Shown here in pieces: positions 1 to 14,100 of a stretch of DNA of 64,000 nucleotides. The notes below the pieces were generated by a model. That model saw only the letters and a list, made by a program, of their open reading frames with translations. It did not search any database and was not told the origin of the DNA. The stretch covers positions 1,147,697 to 1,211,696 of the forward strand of contig VWZP01009169.1 of assembly GCA_013396995.1 (NCBI GenBank). Direction: 5' to 3'. Position 1 is the first letter of the stretch. Each line of letters begins with the position of its first letter. The position numbers and the translations under genes were made by a program. Source of the stretch: Dicaeum eximium (lineage: Eukaryota > Chordata > Aves > Passeriformes > Dicaeidae).

Positions 1-2900
1 CAGTGCCCACCGCGCAAGCCCTCCCTTGGATCTGGTTCCCACTTCTCCCTGGTGCATGGCAATGAGCAGAATGTCACATTTCTGGTGAGCAGAGCGAGTT
101 TTGCCTCTCACAGCTGGATGGCTCCTGTGGGGATAGCACAGAGGGAAATGCCCTGGGTGGGAGTTTTGAGAGTAAGAAGCACAAAGCAGGCACAGGCAGC
201 TCAGCTCTGACATAAGGAGTGGTCACAGCTACAGGTATTTTGCAGGGCATGACACAATGCTGTTCTAGTAATGACTGGTCCTGTTTTCCCTGCTCTGGGA
301 TGCAGGGAGTTTACAGGTCTTCTTAGAAGGAAAATCACTTCTGCAGCTGCTCTGCTGAACTGGAAGAGCCAGAAAACAGCCCTTGCAAATTATTTTCTCT
401 AGCTGAAGAGAATATATTACCAAACTAAAAGGGTCTTGGAAATGCTTGAAAATAACACCAGTGATAAACTTCCAGCTATTGGAGTTTGAGAGAGAGTCTG
501 AAAGTGCTGGAGTCCACTGGATAACATTTCCAGAGAGTGATTCTGCATATTTGCAGTCAAAGTGTTTCATCAGCCCTTAAAATTTACTTCAACATTCATT
601 TATTGTTATTTTGTTCTTCAGGGACATCTGAAAAAGTTTTCACTTTGGTAAGATGAATGGGTAACTTTTACTCACTGAATACTTATGTATTTTGGAGGTG
701 GATAGAAACTGTGTTTTGCTTAAAGTAAAATGTGTGAGCATTTCAGATATAGCTGCATTTCTCCAAATCCACTGTATGACCCACTAGAGAAGAAAAAAGT
801 CTGATGGCCTAAAGCCAACGTTGGCTAAATTAGGGACAGAATTTTACTCAGAGGAAAACTGCTTTAGTTTTGGGTAATTCTTTAAAAAAATTATTATTCA
901 AAAATGTTCGCTTCATGGGAACAAGAGGTTGCAGGAGAGGCCAGGGCTGGCCACTTTGAGCAGGAAATTATTAACGATTCTTATCTTCTGGAATTTGAGT
1001 AGATTTGGTTGGTGATCTTTATAGAACAATATTTATCTTTCCCTGGTGGACTTTCTCTTTGTCTCCACCAGCTATCACAATTATTACCTGGCGTTCTGCA
1101 TGAGTAGTCCTGCAACTGTGAGCCAAGGGACCCAGGAGCAAAGACAATAGAATTACGGTTATGGTTCACAAATTGTGGAGAGTTTTTGTTTAAAGGTTGG
1201 ATGGTAATTACTGGAGATTGGGGTTTGTGATTACTCATGGACCTTCAGTCCCCTCTCCCATGCGAGTCTTTGCCTGTACAGAGCTGCAAGTAATTGCATG
1301 GAGTGAGACTTTTTTTACATGCTGTAATGTGAGTAAAGATTTCAGCATGGGTTTTTTTCCCCTTCCTCCGTTCTGTGTTTATGAAGGAGAGGAAAAATAT
1401 TAATATTCTGTGGAGATCATCTGATGTTCAAAACTTTCTCATTCAAATTCATGTCTTCCTCAACTTCTCAACCGCCTTGGGCAAAATTTCTCATTTTCTT
1501 TTCTTCCTATGCCACCTTATCTGTCCTTCCTCATCATAAATACCCTAAAATCTATGTGTTTGTATAACTATTTTTTCTTAAACTATCTTGAGCTATTCCT
1601 GCTGCGTATGCAATAGTAAACAGTAACACAGACTGATGGTGGTTTTTACTCTTTGTATATAAATGTGCCTAGTCCCAGTTTATGGGAAAAGCTGCTCTTC
1701 GCTTCCCTGCTTTAGTACTGGCAGTGTTTTGTGGGTTAACAGTGTGAGAATTGTCCTACCACAGAGGAAATCAGTGCTGGATTCCTGACCAGATAGGCCA
1801 GAGATACACTAAAAGTTTAACCTGTTGCTGGTGGGGCTGTTCTGTCCCTTTTACAGCAAGGTCTGTGCTCCCTTACTGCTTTATTCAGAGTGGTTTTGTG
1901 GTGATGTGCAGCCCACAGACCAGGTCACATGCTGGCCTCTTGTGTTGGTAGGCATATTATGGTCCTTTTTTCCCAAAGTCTGAGATGCATTTTTCCTCAT
2001 GAACCAAATTCTGAGAGAGACAGTAGGCTGGGGTAGAGGGGGAACTTCAGCAAGAGTTACAGTCTTACTTTGGCAAAAAGATATTGCCAGAGAGATGGGG
2101 TATCCCATGGGTTTCTTAAGCCTCAGTTTTCTCCAACTGGAGTAGTAATCCTGTTTTTCATCTTTGGAGTTTAGAAGCCTTGCCACAAGGTTCTCTACAC
2201 ACAAAGAAAATGCTCAGAGTAGCTTCAGTGTGCTCAGGGTCAGGCCTTCTAATGGCCTGATAGGATCTGGGGACCACAAGAAATATGAGGTGCAAGGCCA
2301 GTTGCATTTCACTCTGGAATTTTTCTATCTTCTCGCAGCTACAATACATTCCCTGGAAAGCTCAACTAACATGCCCCTCCATTAGCTGCATGTTAATTAT
2401 TACCAGCTATCTCAGAAACGGAAATCTTGACTCATTTTTCTCCTTAATCCCTATCTTCAGCAGAAATGTCCTGTCTTCAGAGGATGGCTGTCAGGAGGGG
2501 ACAGGCCATTCCTTTGAGTCCTCCATCTAGCTTCCTAGGAATAACAACAACAATACTAATAAGGTAATTTTTAGCAATCTCTTTCTGCTGGGGTTATGAC
2601 CATCCTGTCAGAGGGCACAGGTAATGGGATTGCACTTCCACTTCCAGCTATGAGTCATGCAAGGCGTTAATGATATTCCTGTTCACACACCTGCCCAATG
2701 GGCCTCCTTTGGTGCTCTCGAGGCTTTCCTACGGTGGCATTTGCAGGCAGAGATTTCCTTGGCTCAGGTGCCTGTGTTTTCACGGGCATTTTTTAATTTG
2801 TAGCATCAGCTGAAGAGAGGCTTCTTATTGTTCCCCTCATCCAGGCTGAAACTCATACGCTGTCGAAGCACATGGGGGAGGGATATTTAATCCCACATAC
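1..2900. other. Upstream intergenic sequence
   Basis: Mixed-composition DNA with only short open frames on either strand and no recognisable gene, RNA or clear mobile element. Confidence 0.7.
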
Positions 2901-2929
2901 CTCCAAGGCATTGGAGTAGATGTCATTGC

Positions 2930-3240
2930 GATCTTTTACCCTCCGAGCCCGGAGCGGGCGGGAAGCGCGGACGGAGCGGGAGATGGGGCGGCTGCTGCGA
3001 GCGCCCGGCCCGGTGCCGCCAGCAGGGGGGAGTGTGGGCAGCGCGGAAAGCGGCGCTGGCTGCTCGGGGAAACGCCGGACAGACCCCGAAAATGCCGCCA
3101 GGCTGTGTGCTGCGAGGCTGTGTGTGTGCTGCAAGGCTCTGTGTGTGCCGGGGCACGGCACGGCACTCTGCCCTGGCTCCCTTCCCCGCTCTGCCGTGAC
3201 CCTGCAGGATGATGTGCGCTGTAGTCACGGGACTTGCGTT
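2930..3240. promoter_or_regulatory. Orphan CpG island about 11.5 kb upstream of VEGFA
   Basis: An abrupt GC- and CpG-rich block (densest 2940-3100) in otherwise AT-richer DNA, including cccggagcgggcgggaagcg near 2949. Overlapping open frames in several registers reflect base composition. It could be a non-coding RNA promoter, a distal enhancer or an insulator. No protein domain is recognised. Confidence 0.55.
3019..3032 (+). promoter_or_regulatory. CTCF-like motif in the upstream CpG island
   Basis: CCAGCAGGGGGGAG fits the core CCASYAGRKGGCRS at 13 of 14 positions by eye; the mismatch is G for C at position 12. Binding is not shown. Confidence 0.4.
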
Positions 3241-3669
3241 ACCTGCTCAGAAGTTGCCTTTAGCCGCCCCCAACCTGCCGTGACTCAAGTGTGAGGCAGT
3301 GACACAGCCGAAGGGACAGACACCGGCATCTTGCCAGGCGTCTGAAGGGTCTTCTTCCAGAGACGTCTCTTGGGATTGAACAGTAGGAGTGGGGCTGGAG
3401 GAATGTGGGGACCTGGGGACACCAGGACAGGAATGGAGCGGTGGGGAGCCAGGAGTGGCCTGTGAGAGTTTGAACTTCGTGGAAAGCAAGAGGGAAGGCG
3501 ATGAAGCAGGCTGCTGCTTCTGGAGACAGCAATGAAGAAGGAGAAGAGGCTGTCAGGAAGGGAATCGCTACTGGATGTGGAGAAACAGCACTGACTGACC
3601 AGCAGTAGGTGTGAACCCCTGTTGCAATCAGAGCAAGCCACAGAACACAGACACAGAATACAACTTCTG

Positions 3670-3775
3670 TAATAGATCAAGAAGCTTAGGTCAGAAGGGA
3701 CTGTGGTGACCATCTCATCTGATTTGTATAACACATGACAAAGAAGCTTCTTGAGGTTGTCCATGTTTCACTTAA
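3670..3775 (-). repeat. Ancient CR1-type LINE tail fragment
   Basis: aggtcagaagggactgtggt followed by gaccatctcatctgatttgt and ataacacatgac resembles the 'gccagaagggaccat...gatcatctagtctgac...ataacacaggcc' tail common to old amniote CR1 copies. Orientation is inferred from that consensus. It is heavily diverged. Confidence 0.55.
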
Positions 3776-4469
3776 GGAGAAACATGCTCTTTTCTAGAAG
3801 GCTGAATAAGAAGATTTCCAGTTTTCAGAAAACCCACCAGAGCTTCTCGTAATTATCCTCAGTTGTATTTTTGCCTCATTTCTAATCTCCAAGATTTCCT
3901 TGCATTGTCTTCTCCCATTGGCTCTTTCAATATCTGTAACTGCTAAACCAAGGAGAACCTTGCTGTTGCACTCCTGTCTCCAGTAGAAGACTCTTATATG
4001 TCATTACCAAATCACCCATGACCTTCTCTTTCATACAAAAACAGGCTACATCATGGCAGTCCTTCTTCATGGCATCTTTTCCAGTGCTGTAGCCATTCTC
4101 TGGCTCTTCTCAGCACCCTCCCAACTCCTCTCTGCCCATGCAGCGATCCCAGCAGCAGTTTTCTTGGTGCTAAATGCTGGCATAAGGCAACCTCTCTTTT
4201 CCTGTTTAATAGCTCCTGTTTTGCAGCCCAGGATCTCATTACCCTTGACACTGTATTTCACTCTGGCAGATACTTCCACGACCTCCAAGTCCTCTTCAGA
4301 TTTCTGGCTTGCTTGGGTAGAACTCCCTTTCTGGTAGGAGGACTCCTCCTTTCTGCTACAGCCGAGTCATACATTTCTGCATTAAAATACATAATGTTTG
4401 CATGAGCCCATGCAATTTGTATTGTTCTGCACCAAAGACATCCTCTTCATCACTTAATAATTCCATCTT

Positions 4470-5180
4470 TACACTCTCTTCAGATTTCAATAGGAATAAT
4501 TTTGTACACATTTTTGAGCTGGATTTGAATGAGCTGGGCCAAAAGCACCAACTATCAGTGCCTCTTCTCTTACAGAACCACTTCCCAAGATCTACTAGTT
4601 ATCCAGTTTTTAATCCTTTTAATAAGATCCGTGCATATTTTCTATCATTCTATGGCATGAACTAAAATGGCCTGAAGAAGTTAAATAAATTACATCAACC
4701 CTTTTACCTCTGTCAAGCAAACTTGTGATCTCGCTGATAAAAGCTGTCATTATACCAAGTTGGTCCATTTTCTGTGTATCTAGACACACTGATGCAAATT
4801 ATACTATCCCCTTAAATTAGTTCTTCCTAATTGAAAAGCTCAGGACTGGAGGCCGCACCAACTCTCTGGGTATCTTGCTGTGGTGCTACCCAACATTCCT
4901 GTTTTACTCATGGTAATATTGGTACAGTGCCACCTTATTTCTAGGCATATGAAATCTGTTTTCCCAAACTTATCAAAGACCCTCAGAATCTTTTCCTAGC
5001 ACACTTTTTAGTGCTTTACAGATAGGGGTTTTTGTGTGTGTTCAATCTAAATCACTGCTTTCAGGTTTCTTTTGCTTCTGTTACATTTGTCGAAAACTCC
5101 ATAGTCTCTTTCAGGAAGAAAATATGTGTCATTACTATCCAAACTCTACAACAGCCGGATTTGTTGGCTACAGCTATTCC
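4470..5180. repeat. Probable highly degraded ancient LINE (CR1/L3-like)
   Basis: Stretches such as cctctgtcaagcaaacttgt, followed by gatctcgctgataaaagc, and cacactgatgcaaattatac followed by tatcccctt look like decayed amniote CR1/L3 internal sequence. This is recognition by memory only, with no intact reading frame. Confidence 0.3.
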
Positions 5181-8100
5181 CTGTACCATTATAAGAGAAT
5201 TATTTCACCATTAGAACCCCAAAGTAATTGTCTAGAACTAGACTACCATTAAATCTCCTGTTCACAGATATCTTCATGTGCTTTTGCTCCCCATGTCAAT
5301 TTTATACAGTTGCAATCAATTAAATGACATTAATTATTGCTACTAGTTTCTCTCTTTCCCCATATCTACATATACACAAATCCATACAGAGACCAACATC
5401 TACATATTTAATTATTGCTTTATTTTCCCTCCAAACCACCCTTCTTTCTCAATTATGATATTTCAGCACTTTAAAAATATTCAGTTTCTATTCCATTTTT
5501 TCTGTTTGTGTTTCTCTCCCATCTCATTTAGCTCAAAGCTGAACTGTTTTCCACTTTGAAAACTGGCCTTTTTAAACCTTCAGGTTTGTATATGAGCAGT
5601 TTGGACTTTATTCTGTTTGCCTGTAACAAATCACATTGAGTCACGCTGGTTTCACTCTTAACTAATCAATAATTAATTTTCAGTTCAGTTACTAATCTTG
5701 CTCTAGCACAGAATACTAATAGGGAATGAATTTCCTCCAGAAGAAAGTGTTTTGGAAGGTGCATCCTGATCCTTTCTACCCCACTCTGCCTCCATTCTGC
5801 TGGCAGAGATGTGTGCAACTCTTGTGGGGTCACCTTCCATGTTAGCCTAGGCATGACCAGTGGTGGTCAGAGTAAAACATGTACCAGTCTTCTGGGATGC
5901 AGCTCACTCTTTTGGTCTTAATCCTGCAGAGCTTTGGGGTTGGACATGCTTTGGTGCCTTCAGGACAGAAGCAGCCAGCAGTAAACCACCCTGGATAGTT
6001 TTTTTCCTGTTTGCCAGCAGGTGACTGTCCCTGAAGTGTCTACAACGACAGAGCACAGTCCATCTTCTGAAAGAAGGCACAGAGGTGCTGTGCTGGCTGT
6101 GTGCTTGTGTGCCTCCATCTAACTGCTGTCCATCCGTGTGCAGGGACATCCATGTGGCCCACATCCTGATTCTCGTCTGGTTTCTGCTACCTGGCCATGT
6201 CTGGGGAGGAGATCACCCCTGAACTGGGAGCCTGCCTTAGTGGTGACCCCATCAGAGGCCTTCATTCTCCCAGATGTCCAGATACAGAGGTGGGATGCCC
6301 GGAGAGCGGTACCATCATCATCCTCTCAATCCTCCCCTTGCCCTAATGAGTCCTGCACATGGGAGAACAGGTAGCTGACCCAATAGCTGCTCTCTGAAGC
6401 ACATATGCACATTGTTGGAGAAAAATGCACCCAGCTCAGGCAACCTCAGCAGCTGCTTAATGAATTTTGACTCGTACTAATTTGCCAAACTTTTGACTGG
6501 ATGAAATTGGCACTGGCTGATGCAGTGCTTTCATTTACACTGCTCAGTCTGGAACAAAATGAAAGGCAAGTGCTTTTGACTGAAAGCTGGCATGAGCCCC
6601 CAGCCACCAGCCTCAGCTCTCTGTCACACAGGATGCTGTCCAGCAGTGAGGCCAGTCTGCACATGGTCTGCACCTGGGTCAAGAATGCATGTTGTTAAAG
6701 AAGGCAACTCCCTTGGCAACCACTTCATTCTTCAAGGTGGTAGCCCTTGGGCTTCTCAGTGTCTCTTATTGCATCAAAGGTGCTGTTACATAGTGAACTA
6801 AAAGGTTCTCCTCATCCCATGGAATTCTCCAGGCACCATCCCTTGAGTGAAGAGCTACAGACCTTTTGCCAGCACCTCCTCTAGCAAGCTCTGCATCATC
6901 TTCTCATCATGCACTCTGCCCAGCCCAGTGCTGTGTGCTCAGACCCCTCCTCAGCCCCAGAAAGGGCAGGAACAAGGGTGTGTTCCACACTGAAAGAACT
7001 GAAGTACAGAATGAGTAAGTTATTTCTCTTCTAGAATTCACGTCTTCCCTTCAAGGACTTTAAAGCCACCTTCCTTTCAAGCAGAAAAGGCCAGCTAAAT
7101 CACAGGCCCAAATGGTGCTGCAGCAGAACTTTGCAGCTGGAGCAATTCACCACTGCAGAGTCCTTCTGCTGAGAACCACGAAAGATCGAAGCAAACTCCG
7201 CAAGTGAAATGCAGTGAAATGCATCAGTGTGCAAAGAGGAGAGTGAGCAGACATGTCAGAGACAGGTCTCCAGAGCCAGGCTAGCTAGCTAGGCATGGCT
7301 TTTCATGAAACACACTTATTCTTGCATTGAGTTTCCTGCCTGGCTTCGTTTGCTTAATTATTTGTTTTCACAGATAGCACTGGTTTGTGCAATCATTTTC
7401 TTTGAAAACGGAATTCAGCTCATGTTATTTCACCTAACTGGGCTGATGTTGAGTAAAGCAAAAGTTGTTTTGCTGACAGCCCTGGTCCCCAGCCAGTGAC
7501 TGTACCTGGGATGTTGCCTCAGAGAATGGTTGTCTTGTCCCAGTGTCAGGTGTGTCCTGGGGCCCCAGCACAGCACTGTGCATGGCAAGTGGGAGACATA
7601 AAAATAAACCTCCCCAAAACTAATGGCACACAACTTCCAGCTGTGGCATAAACATATTTTGGATGGGCAGGATGGCTTTTTGCCATCCAGGCTTCAGGGT
7701 CATGAGCATTAAAAGGTAAAGTGATTTAAACATTTATTTAGTTCAGGGTAGAGAGGGTGCAACTTTTAAGAGTGGAAATGAGAAAGGGAGATGGAAAGAA
7801 ATGGCACACTGCTGTTTCTAAAGGGTGAGGGAAACTTTATTCTAACTGGCCCGCTTCTCTTGTATGGGCAAGCTGGTTGGCTCGGGACATGGGCTCTCCA
7901 CATATAAATGCATTCCTGGAAGAGCTGTTTTATGAGTAACTTTCAGCAAAGACAAACTATGAGGTACTTCATATCAAATGGTTTTGGAGCAAGGGCTATG
8001 GATTTTCCTTTGCTAGGGAAGTGGCTTGCTCTTTCATGATAATACTTTAGATTCACTGGTGATTTACAAACTCATATCCTTTCCTCTGTCAGTTGGCCTT

Positions 8101-11100
8101 TAAAAGAGTTGATATTATATATTTGGGAATGCAGATAATACTGAAAAGCAATTTCTCTATCAAACTATAGATGTCAAAAGCTATGCTCTTTGACCTATAG
8201 TTTAGTTCCAGAAAAACCCCTTCTTTTCAGATGAGCAGAAAATAAGCTGGAAATGACGAAACTGATCATGTGTTTGAACTTAATTTTGTTGATGGATGGC
8301 ATTTGTACGAGTAGCTGTCTCTATGGTTTTTGTTTTAAATCATTTGGGCTTTTAATATTGACCTTTCTGTGAATTGGTGACATCAGAAAACCTATTACCC
8401 AATTCAGATTTTGCCACTCTTCTTCAAAAGTAGTTTTATTTATGAATATCATATTTGTAAGAAAGGAGGCCTTTCTGACATCTCAGGCATTCTAAGCCTT
8501 GGCTACATTTTGTCCTACTGGTGTAAGTGAAGTTTTCCCAGAACTGACACTAGTGAACTGTTGTCTCAAGTTAAAGCTGTTTTGGACCAAAGTTCCTTCC
8601 TCCAAGATTTGGCTTCAGAACTCAGTTTTGAAATGCTAAGAGGAAAAAAGAATTTGGGAAATTATAATTAGCAAGGAGGAGGCCGATGAGTTTGCCCAAG
8701 GATGAGGAAGGTTCTCTCTCAGCTTCTTTTCTCAAGAAATGTTGTACACCCTGTATTTCAGTTCCAGAGCTGAGAAGAGCTCCCCCAGGAGACTGAGAGC
8801 TGGAGAATTTAGGAGCCTTCTAACAGACTATTTGCCCTTATTTTGATCTTTAATTAGTCGGGTTGTTGCCCAACCTTTTTTGGAGTGTGAAGGTGTGGTT
8901 CTGGGCAGACAGTCACCAAGGTGTGTGGGCACCTATGGAGTCTAAAGGCAGAAGGAATTTAAGAAAACTCCCCTGATTTGACCAACCCAACATGCTTTCA
9001 TGAAATCGCTCACTGAACTGTATTCAATATGCTCTACTTAAGATCGTCACAAAACTGAAACACAATCTTGTGTAAACTGCAATTGAAAAGAGTTACAAAA
9101 TTTCCATTCATCCAAAACAATTTGTAGGGTCTGTTATTTTTTAAAAATTGCTTGCTTTTAGAGTATAGAGCCAGACACTAATATACCACTGAGATGGAAG
9201 CCTTGCAATTGTATATATGGTTTGTGGTTTACACATCAGATAATAATCTAGCATAAGTACGAATATTTAACTGGCATCCAGCTGCAGGTTTTATTGGAGC
9301 ATCCTCTGGTTGGGGTTTATAGCCCACACAATTGAGTAGGCAGGATTTCCTGAAGAGATCAGGTCCCAAGTCATTTGTGGAGGTGAAACTGGGATGATCA
9401 CGAGTTACTTGTGGGAAAGGGGGTGGGAGGAGGAAATGGCGCAAGGAGGTCTACAGTCACCTGTGGGGAAGTGGTGTTTGGGGATGGGCAGATTCCCTAC
9501 CTCAGACCCTAATTACTGGGCAAGAGGCACAGGTATTGTTTTAGCACATATACATCTCACGTCCCTCTGGTACCCCGGGATGAAGAGCCACAAATAGCCA
9601 GTAGCTGCTCTCTGGCTTTTCACTCTAGGGAAGATATACCTCCCAACCCAACACACCCCCATCGTTCATTGTAGAGGGGCTTTTGAGTCCCACCAAGCAG
9701 ATGAGAGGAGGCTGAGTCAGCACTTGTTGGACTTGTTGGCACCATGCCTGGGTGGCAGGCATTCTGTGACTTCTTCCTTCTAGGTGAATGAGTGGCCAGA
9801 GACAAGACATGGCCTGTGCCAAGGTGTGCTCGTGATCCTGTCCTTGTGTCCCCAGAATTTATTCTGACTGTCAGATCTGTGGGCAGGAGGGAGTTCTTTC
9901 TGGATCAGATAGACACCATTGGGTGGGGCTGGCTGCCTTTCTCCTTGGTGCTAGTTGTGGTGGTGGTTGTGTGGGGCACTGGTGCAAACCACAGCCTGCC
10001 ACTGCCAGGACTTTGGAGAGAGCCCTGCCCTCTTCCCTTTCTGTGGTGAGTTATGTTTGTGGTATTTGGCCTTTGCTACAGCTCTGAAGTCTGGTGAGAG
10101 GTGCTGGGGGGACTTTGAGGCCCATGGAATGCAGAATAGGTGCTCTGCGGGTTCCTCTGGACTGATGTCCTGTTTGCTTGTCTTTGCAGAGGACTGCACA
10201 TGCAGAGGCCTGTCCAACTTCTGTGTCTCTGTTATTGTACTCATTTGGTGCCTCACTGACGTTGTTCTGATTTGATTGTTGAATAGATTTATTTATTGTT
10301 CAAGTCAATATTGCTAAATGCCACTTGATTTGCAGGGGAGGGATAGGCATACTTGAGTTAGTTTTATTTTTGTTTGGTAGTTACCAAAATGTCGAAATCT
10401 GAGATCAAGCCATATCTCCTTCAGCAAGCAACATGTGTCTAGCACCTGGGACAAACATCAAGTGATCAACCTCAGACAATAGAACAGTTTTCCTGAAATT
10501 AGCATTTAGTTCTTAGACCCGTGGCCATGAATAACACCCACTTCTTATGCTCAGAATGTAAAATATGAGCTCCAGGACAAATGATAATAAATGAGCCCAA
10601 ATGAATTCTCCCCTCCAGGAAATGATTTAATAAGTAAGGCTGCCCCATCAGATACTTCTCCAGGGAATGTGATGTAAGTGTAAGGTGAAGTACTATCACA
10701 AAAACCGTGTGTGTATACTCCTACCAGATCTATTAGCAAGGGAAATATAAGTCAGGGTCAAGATGGTTGTACCCTTAAGCTGACATTACATATCGTTTTG
10801 GCAGGGAGAGCTGTTTTGAGTTTCTTGATCTCTCTGTAGATGCTAAAACAATCCTGCTGACGGTTGAGGACCTGTCCCGTTACCTCCACTCACTTGTCAC
10901 TGCCTCTGCTGCTTGCTGCAAAAGCGTGACACAAAGATCCAGTCAGAGACAGGAAAACAAAGAGTAAGGAAAGGGATGCAACTCCTCATAACATGATGTG
11001 ATTATTGACTATGGGGAATTGTCCAGGGAGCAAAATCAACCCAGAAGGACAGAATGAGCAATGGTGCTGCATTCATGAGCATTTTTCTCTCTTTCTAGAG

Positions 11101-12019
11101 GCTGAAGACCTTTGGGAAACTCCTGAGTGACAGAGGTAAGTGAAACTGCCAGTGGGTGGTGCATGGGCATCTCTAATGCTTCCAGATCCGAGCTGAGCGC
11201 TGCCCTTACCCATCACATGTATTCCATTTACATCACAGCAGAGGGAGCGTCGGCAAAGCATCTCGGAGGAGCAACCTTTTGTTATACCTACAGCTGCTCC
11301 CTTCCCTGTCAGTGCAACCGACACAAAAATAATCACCACAATAAGACTCATGCAGTTAATTGATTCACCATTTTGTGACCATTGCAGCCAACTTGGCCAT
11401 AGCTTGGTTACTGCATCTTGTGTCCCCGTGATTTCTTACGGGGAAAGAAACACCTGAAATATCTCAGGATGTTTAGGATCAGTTCACCTGGCTGCTTCTC
11501 TCTACAGTTCACTCCATTCTGGCCTTTCTTCCATATCTGCTAGAAGGCCGTACCAAGATGTTGATTTTTCTTGTGCTGTCCTCCATGCTCTGCGCTGAGG
11601 GACTATATTTGAAATCAGTGAGTGAGCTGTGTGTTAAGAAATAGCTCTGGCACTAAAATGCTTAAAATTACTCTTTGTTTCTCTGACTTCTCTCCTAATT
11701 TGGATTATCCCCCCGGACTTGCCCACAAGATGGAATACTAAGAAAATATTGTTTTGTTTAATTTGTTTTTTGATGTCCACGTTTCTCACATTTCCTGTTC
11801 CAATTTCAAAGTGAGTCTGAGCTCCTCCACTAACATTGCTCTGGCTGTTATTTTGGGGATCTGAGAGAGGGGATTAAAAATAAACGAAGTGCGGGTAATG
11901 CATTTCTTGCCACAGGTTCTCTTAGGCAAGTCAGTAAAAAGTTATTGACATTCATCTCTTTTTAGGTTAAATAGAGAGATTAGATGAAGGGTATTACTAA
12001 CACAGGTCAAGGTATTAAA
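5181..12019. other. Upstream intergenic sequence without recognised genes
   Basis: About 6.8 kb with only short open frames. T-rich between 5260 and 5560. I see no tRNA, rRNA, CpG island or intact transposon. Enhancers could be present but cannot be picked out by eye. Confidence 0.65.
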
Positions 12020-12115
12020 ATATGGATGCCTAAATTTAGGCTCCTAATTTTGTATTTTGAGCCCCTAAATAAGGCTTGATCTTATGCCCTTTGAAGTCAA
12101 TGCCAAAGCATCGAC
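12020..12115. repeat. Possible ancient amniote repeat fragment
   Basis: 'atgcctaaatttaggctcct' and 'gaagtcaatgccaaagc' resemble the 'taggcacctaaat...gaagtcaatgg' motif of old dispersed amniote repeats. No family is assigned. Confidence 0.3.
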
Positions 12116-14100
12116 TAAGTTCAATCTGCAAGATGAAGTCCTAAATTATTCTTAAAAGTTCTCAGTGTCTCACAGCTCCAAATAAGTCATTACCCTGCCT
12201 CTTTGCAAATCACGCGTCTTTCCTTAAGTTCCTAAACATGGGGCTCGTGCTTTTAGGTATTCCATATTTAAAATCCTGCCTGTTGATTCCTTCTGTCTCA
12301 GGGGCCATGGACATGGGAAAGTAACAAGGCTAATAAAGAAGCATAGCTGGGACACAGATAGATTTGCTTTTTTGGTGAGCAGTGCTTAGCACGAACACTG
12401 CAGATTCGATAGCAATCTCAGTATTTATTATGGTGTAAAGTTAACATGGAAGGCACATGAATGTCCTTGCTGGTGCCAGAATTCAGCAAGTACATGACCA
12501 TTTGCACAAACTTCACATACACTGCTCTCCTGGTAACAGGATGTTGGCAGGTGGGAAGATCACAGGATCCAGATGAAACATAAAACGAGATGAGCAATCC
12601 CGTAGTGGTAATTTTAGAAGCTGGGTTCTGTACATTATTTACAGTACATTGTAGCTTTACGGGGATAAAGCTGCCCCTTGCCACTCATGGATTTAATGTT
12701 TTCTGTGGGGTTTCTGTGGGAGGCTTTCCTCAGTCCAGAGGAGTGTTAGAATTGGAAGTTATTTGCAGTAGAGCTACCTTCATTCATAGAAAGCTCATCT
12801 AGCACGAGAGGAAAAGGCACCTAAGACCTTCCACCAAATGAAAGGATTGAGTGAGTTAATCTGCTTGCTGCTAGTCTGAAGTGCAGAGGCCTGGCATAAA
12901 GACGGAACTGTTCACAGTGAGCTGGGACAGAGTCAAAGTGGTTCCTGCCTCTGGGAACTTCAAATTGGCTTTACCTTCAGTTAATGAAATATCACCTCTT
13001 TTTCCTGGGGGAGGTTGAATTCTCCCTGTCTCTTGGAATGCATTTTTGGCAATTGCATCCTGAATATGGGGAACTCCGGTTATTTTGGATGGGTATTTGT
13101 TTCTTCAGAAACCCTCTGCAACAATTTGTAAAAAAAAATTACAGAAAAAGCAAAGGAAAAGGGATTATTTTGCAATGTTTGAACAACACGCACCACTCCA
13201 CTGTAGGAACGTGATCCTTGAGGAGAAAGGGTTTATATTCTCCTTCAGGCTTGCGACTGGGCTGTATTTCTACCCTTGCCTAGATGGAAGGCTGTGGGTA
13301 CAAGGGGTGTGGGGTGTGACCTGCAGCTGGGGCAGTGGAGGGGCCAGATGGGAGCTGCTCCTTGCTCAGGCAGACCTGTCACTCATCTCCCAGCCTTCCT
13401 CAGGATCAGTGTGACCAGGGCAACATCTCCACATACTGCACCAAGGGGTGACACAAAATCTTTAAAAATTAAACAAAGGGACGAACTGGTCTAAGATCTA
13501 CTGAAAGCAAAGATTTNTTATATGTGTTTCTCTCAGCCAGCAGGTGCCTCTGTAGAGCCAATGCTTTGCCTGTATCACTATGAGTCTGTGGCACAGCACT
13601 GGAATACCTGCTTTGAAATGACAATATAGCCTTTTCTTTCTTCAGTGTCTTTTCTCCCTACCCCTTCCTCCAGCCCATGCTGAGCCCTGGGATCTGCCAG
13701 TCTGGACTTCCGCTCCATCTGCCACAAAAGGTCCTCGGAGGATGAAAGCTGGAGAAAGATGTATGTTGATACACACATATTGTTACTATGTGTGCTATAT
13801 GAAGAAATATTCTGTGTGACAGGAACCAAGTAGCTCAGCTGGGGAATGCCCACACCAAACTGAGCGAGACAAGGCTGCCTCTTTGCCCTTCCAACACCTT
13901 TTCAGAAAGCAGGGTGGGGTTTGTCTGGCAAAACCTTCGCCCCTTCAGTATGACACCCTTCTGCACACCCAGGCACCACTCAGCCAGCACAGGCAGGCCC
14001 CTGAGCCACGGGAGAATACCGCTGGGTTAAAAGAAATAAAACCCACCTGAGGATAACGCTCCTTCAGCCCTGTAACACATAGGTGCTAAGAAATCCCTAT
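12116..14100. other. Distal VEGFA upstream region
   Basis: Mixed sequence with one ambiguous base at 13517 and no recognised gene. One RCGTG core lies at 13209. Confidence 0.6.
13209..13213 (+). promoter_or_regulatory. Candidate distal hypoxia-response core (RCGTG)
   Basis: ggaACGTGatcc lies about 1.2 kb upstream of the inferred start site, a distance comparable to the functional mammalian VEGFA HRE. The flanks do not match the human element that I remember. It is a weak candidate. Confidence 0.25.

Noticed and set aside
2853..3294. Four overlapping 76-124 codon frames on both strands at the upstream CpG island
   Set aside because: Several registers open at once in CpG-rich DNA, and no protein similarity is recognised. 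Kept only as a CpG island.
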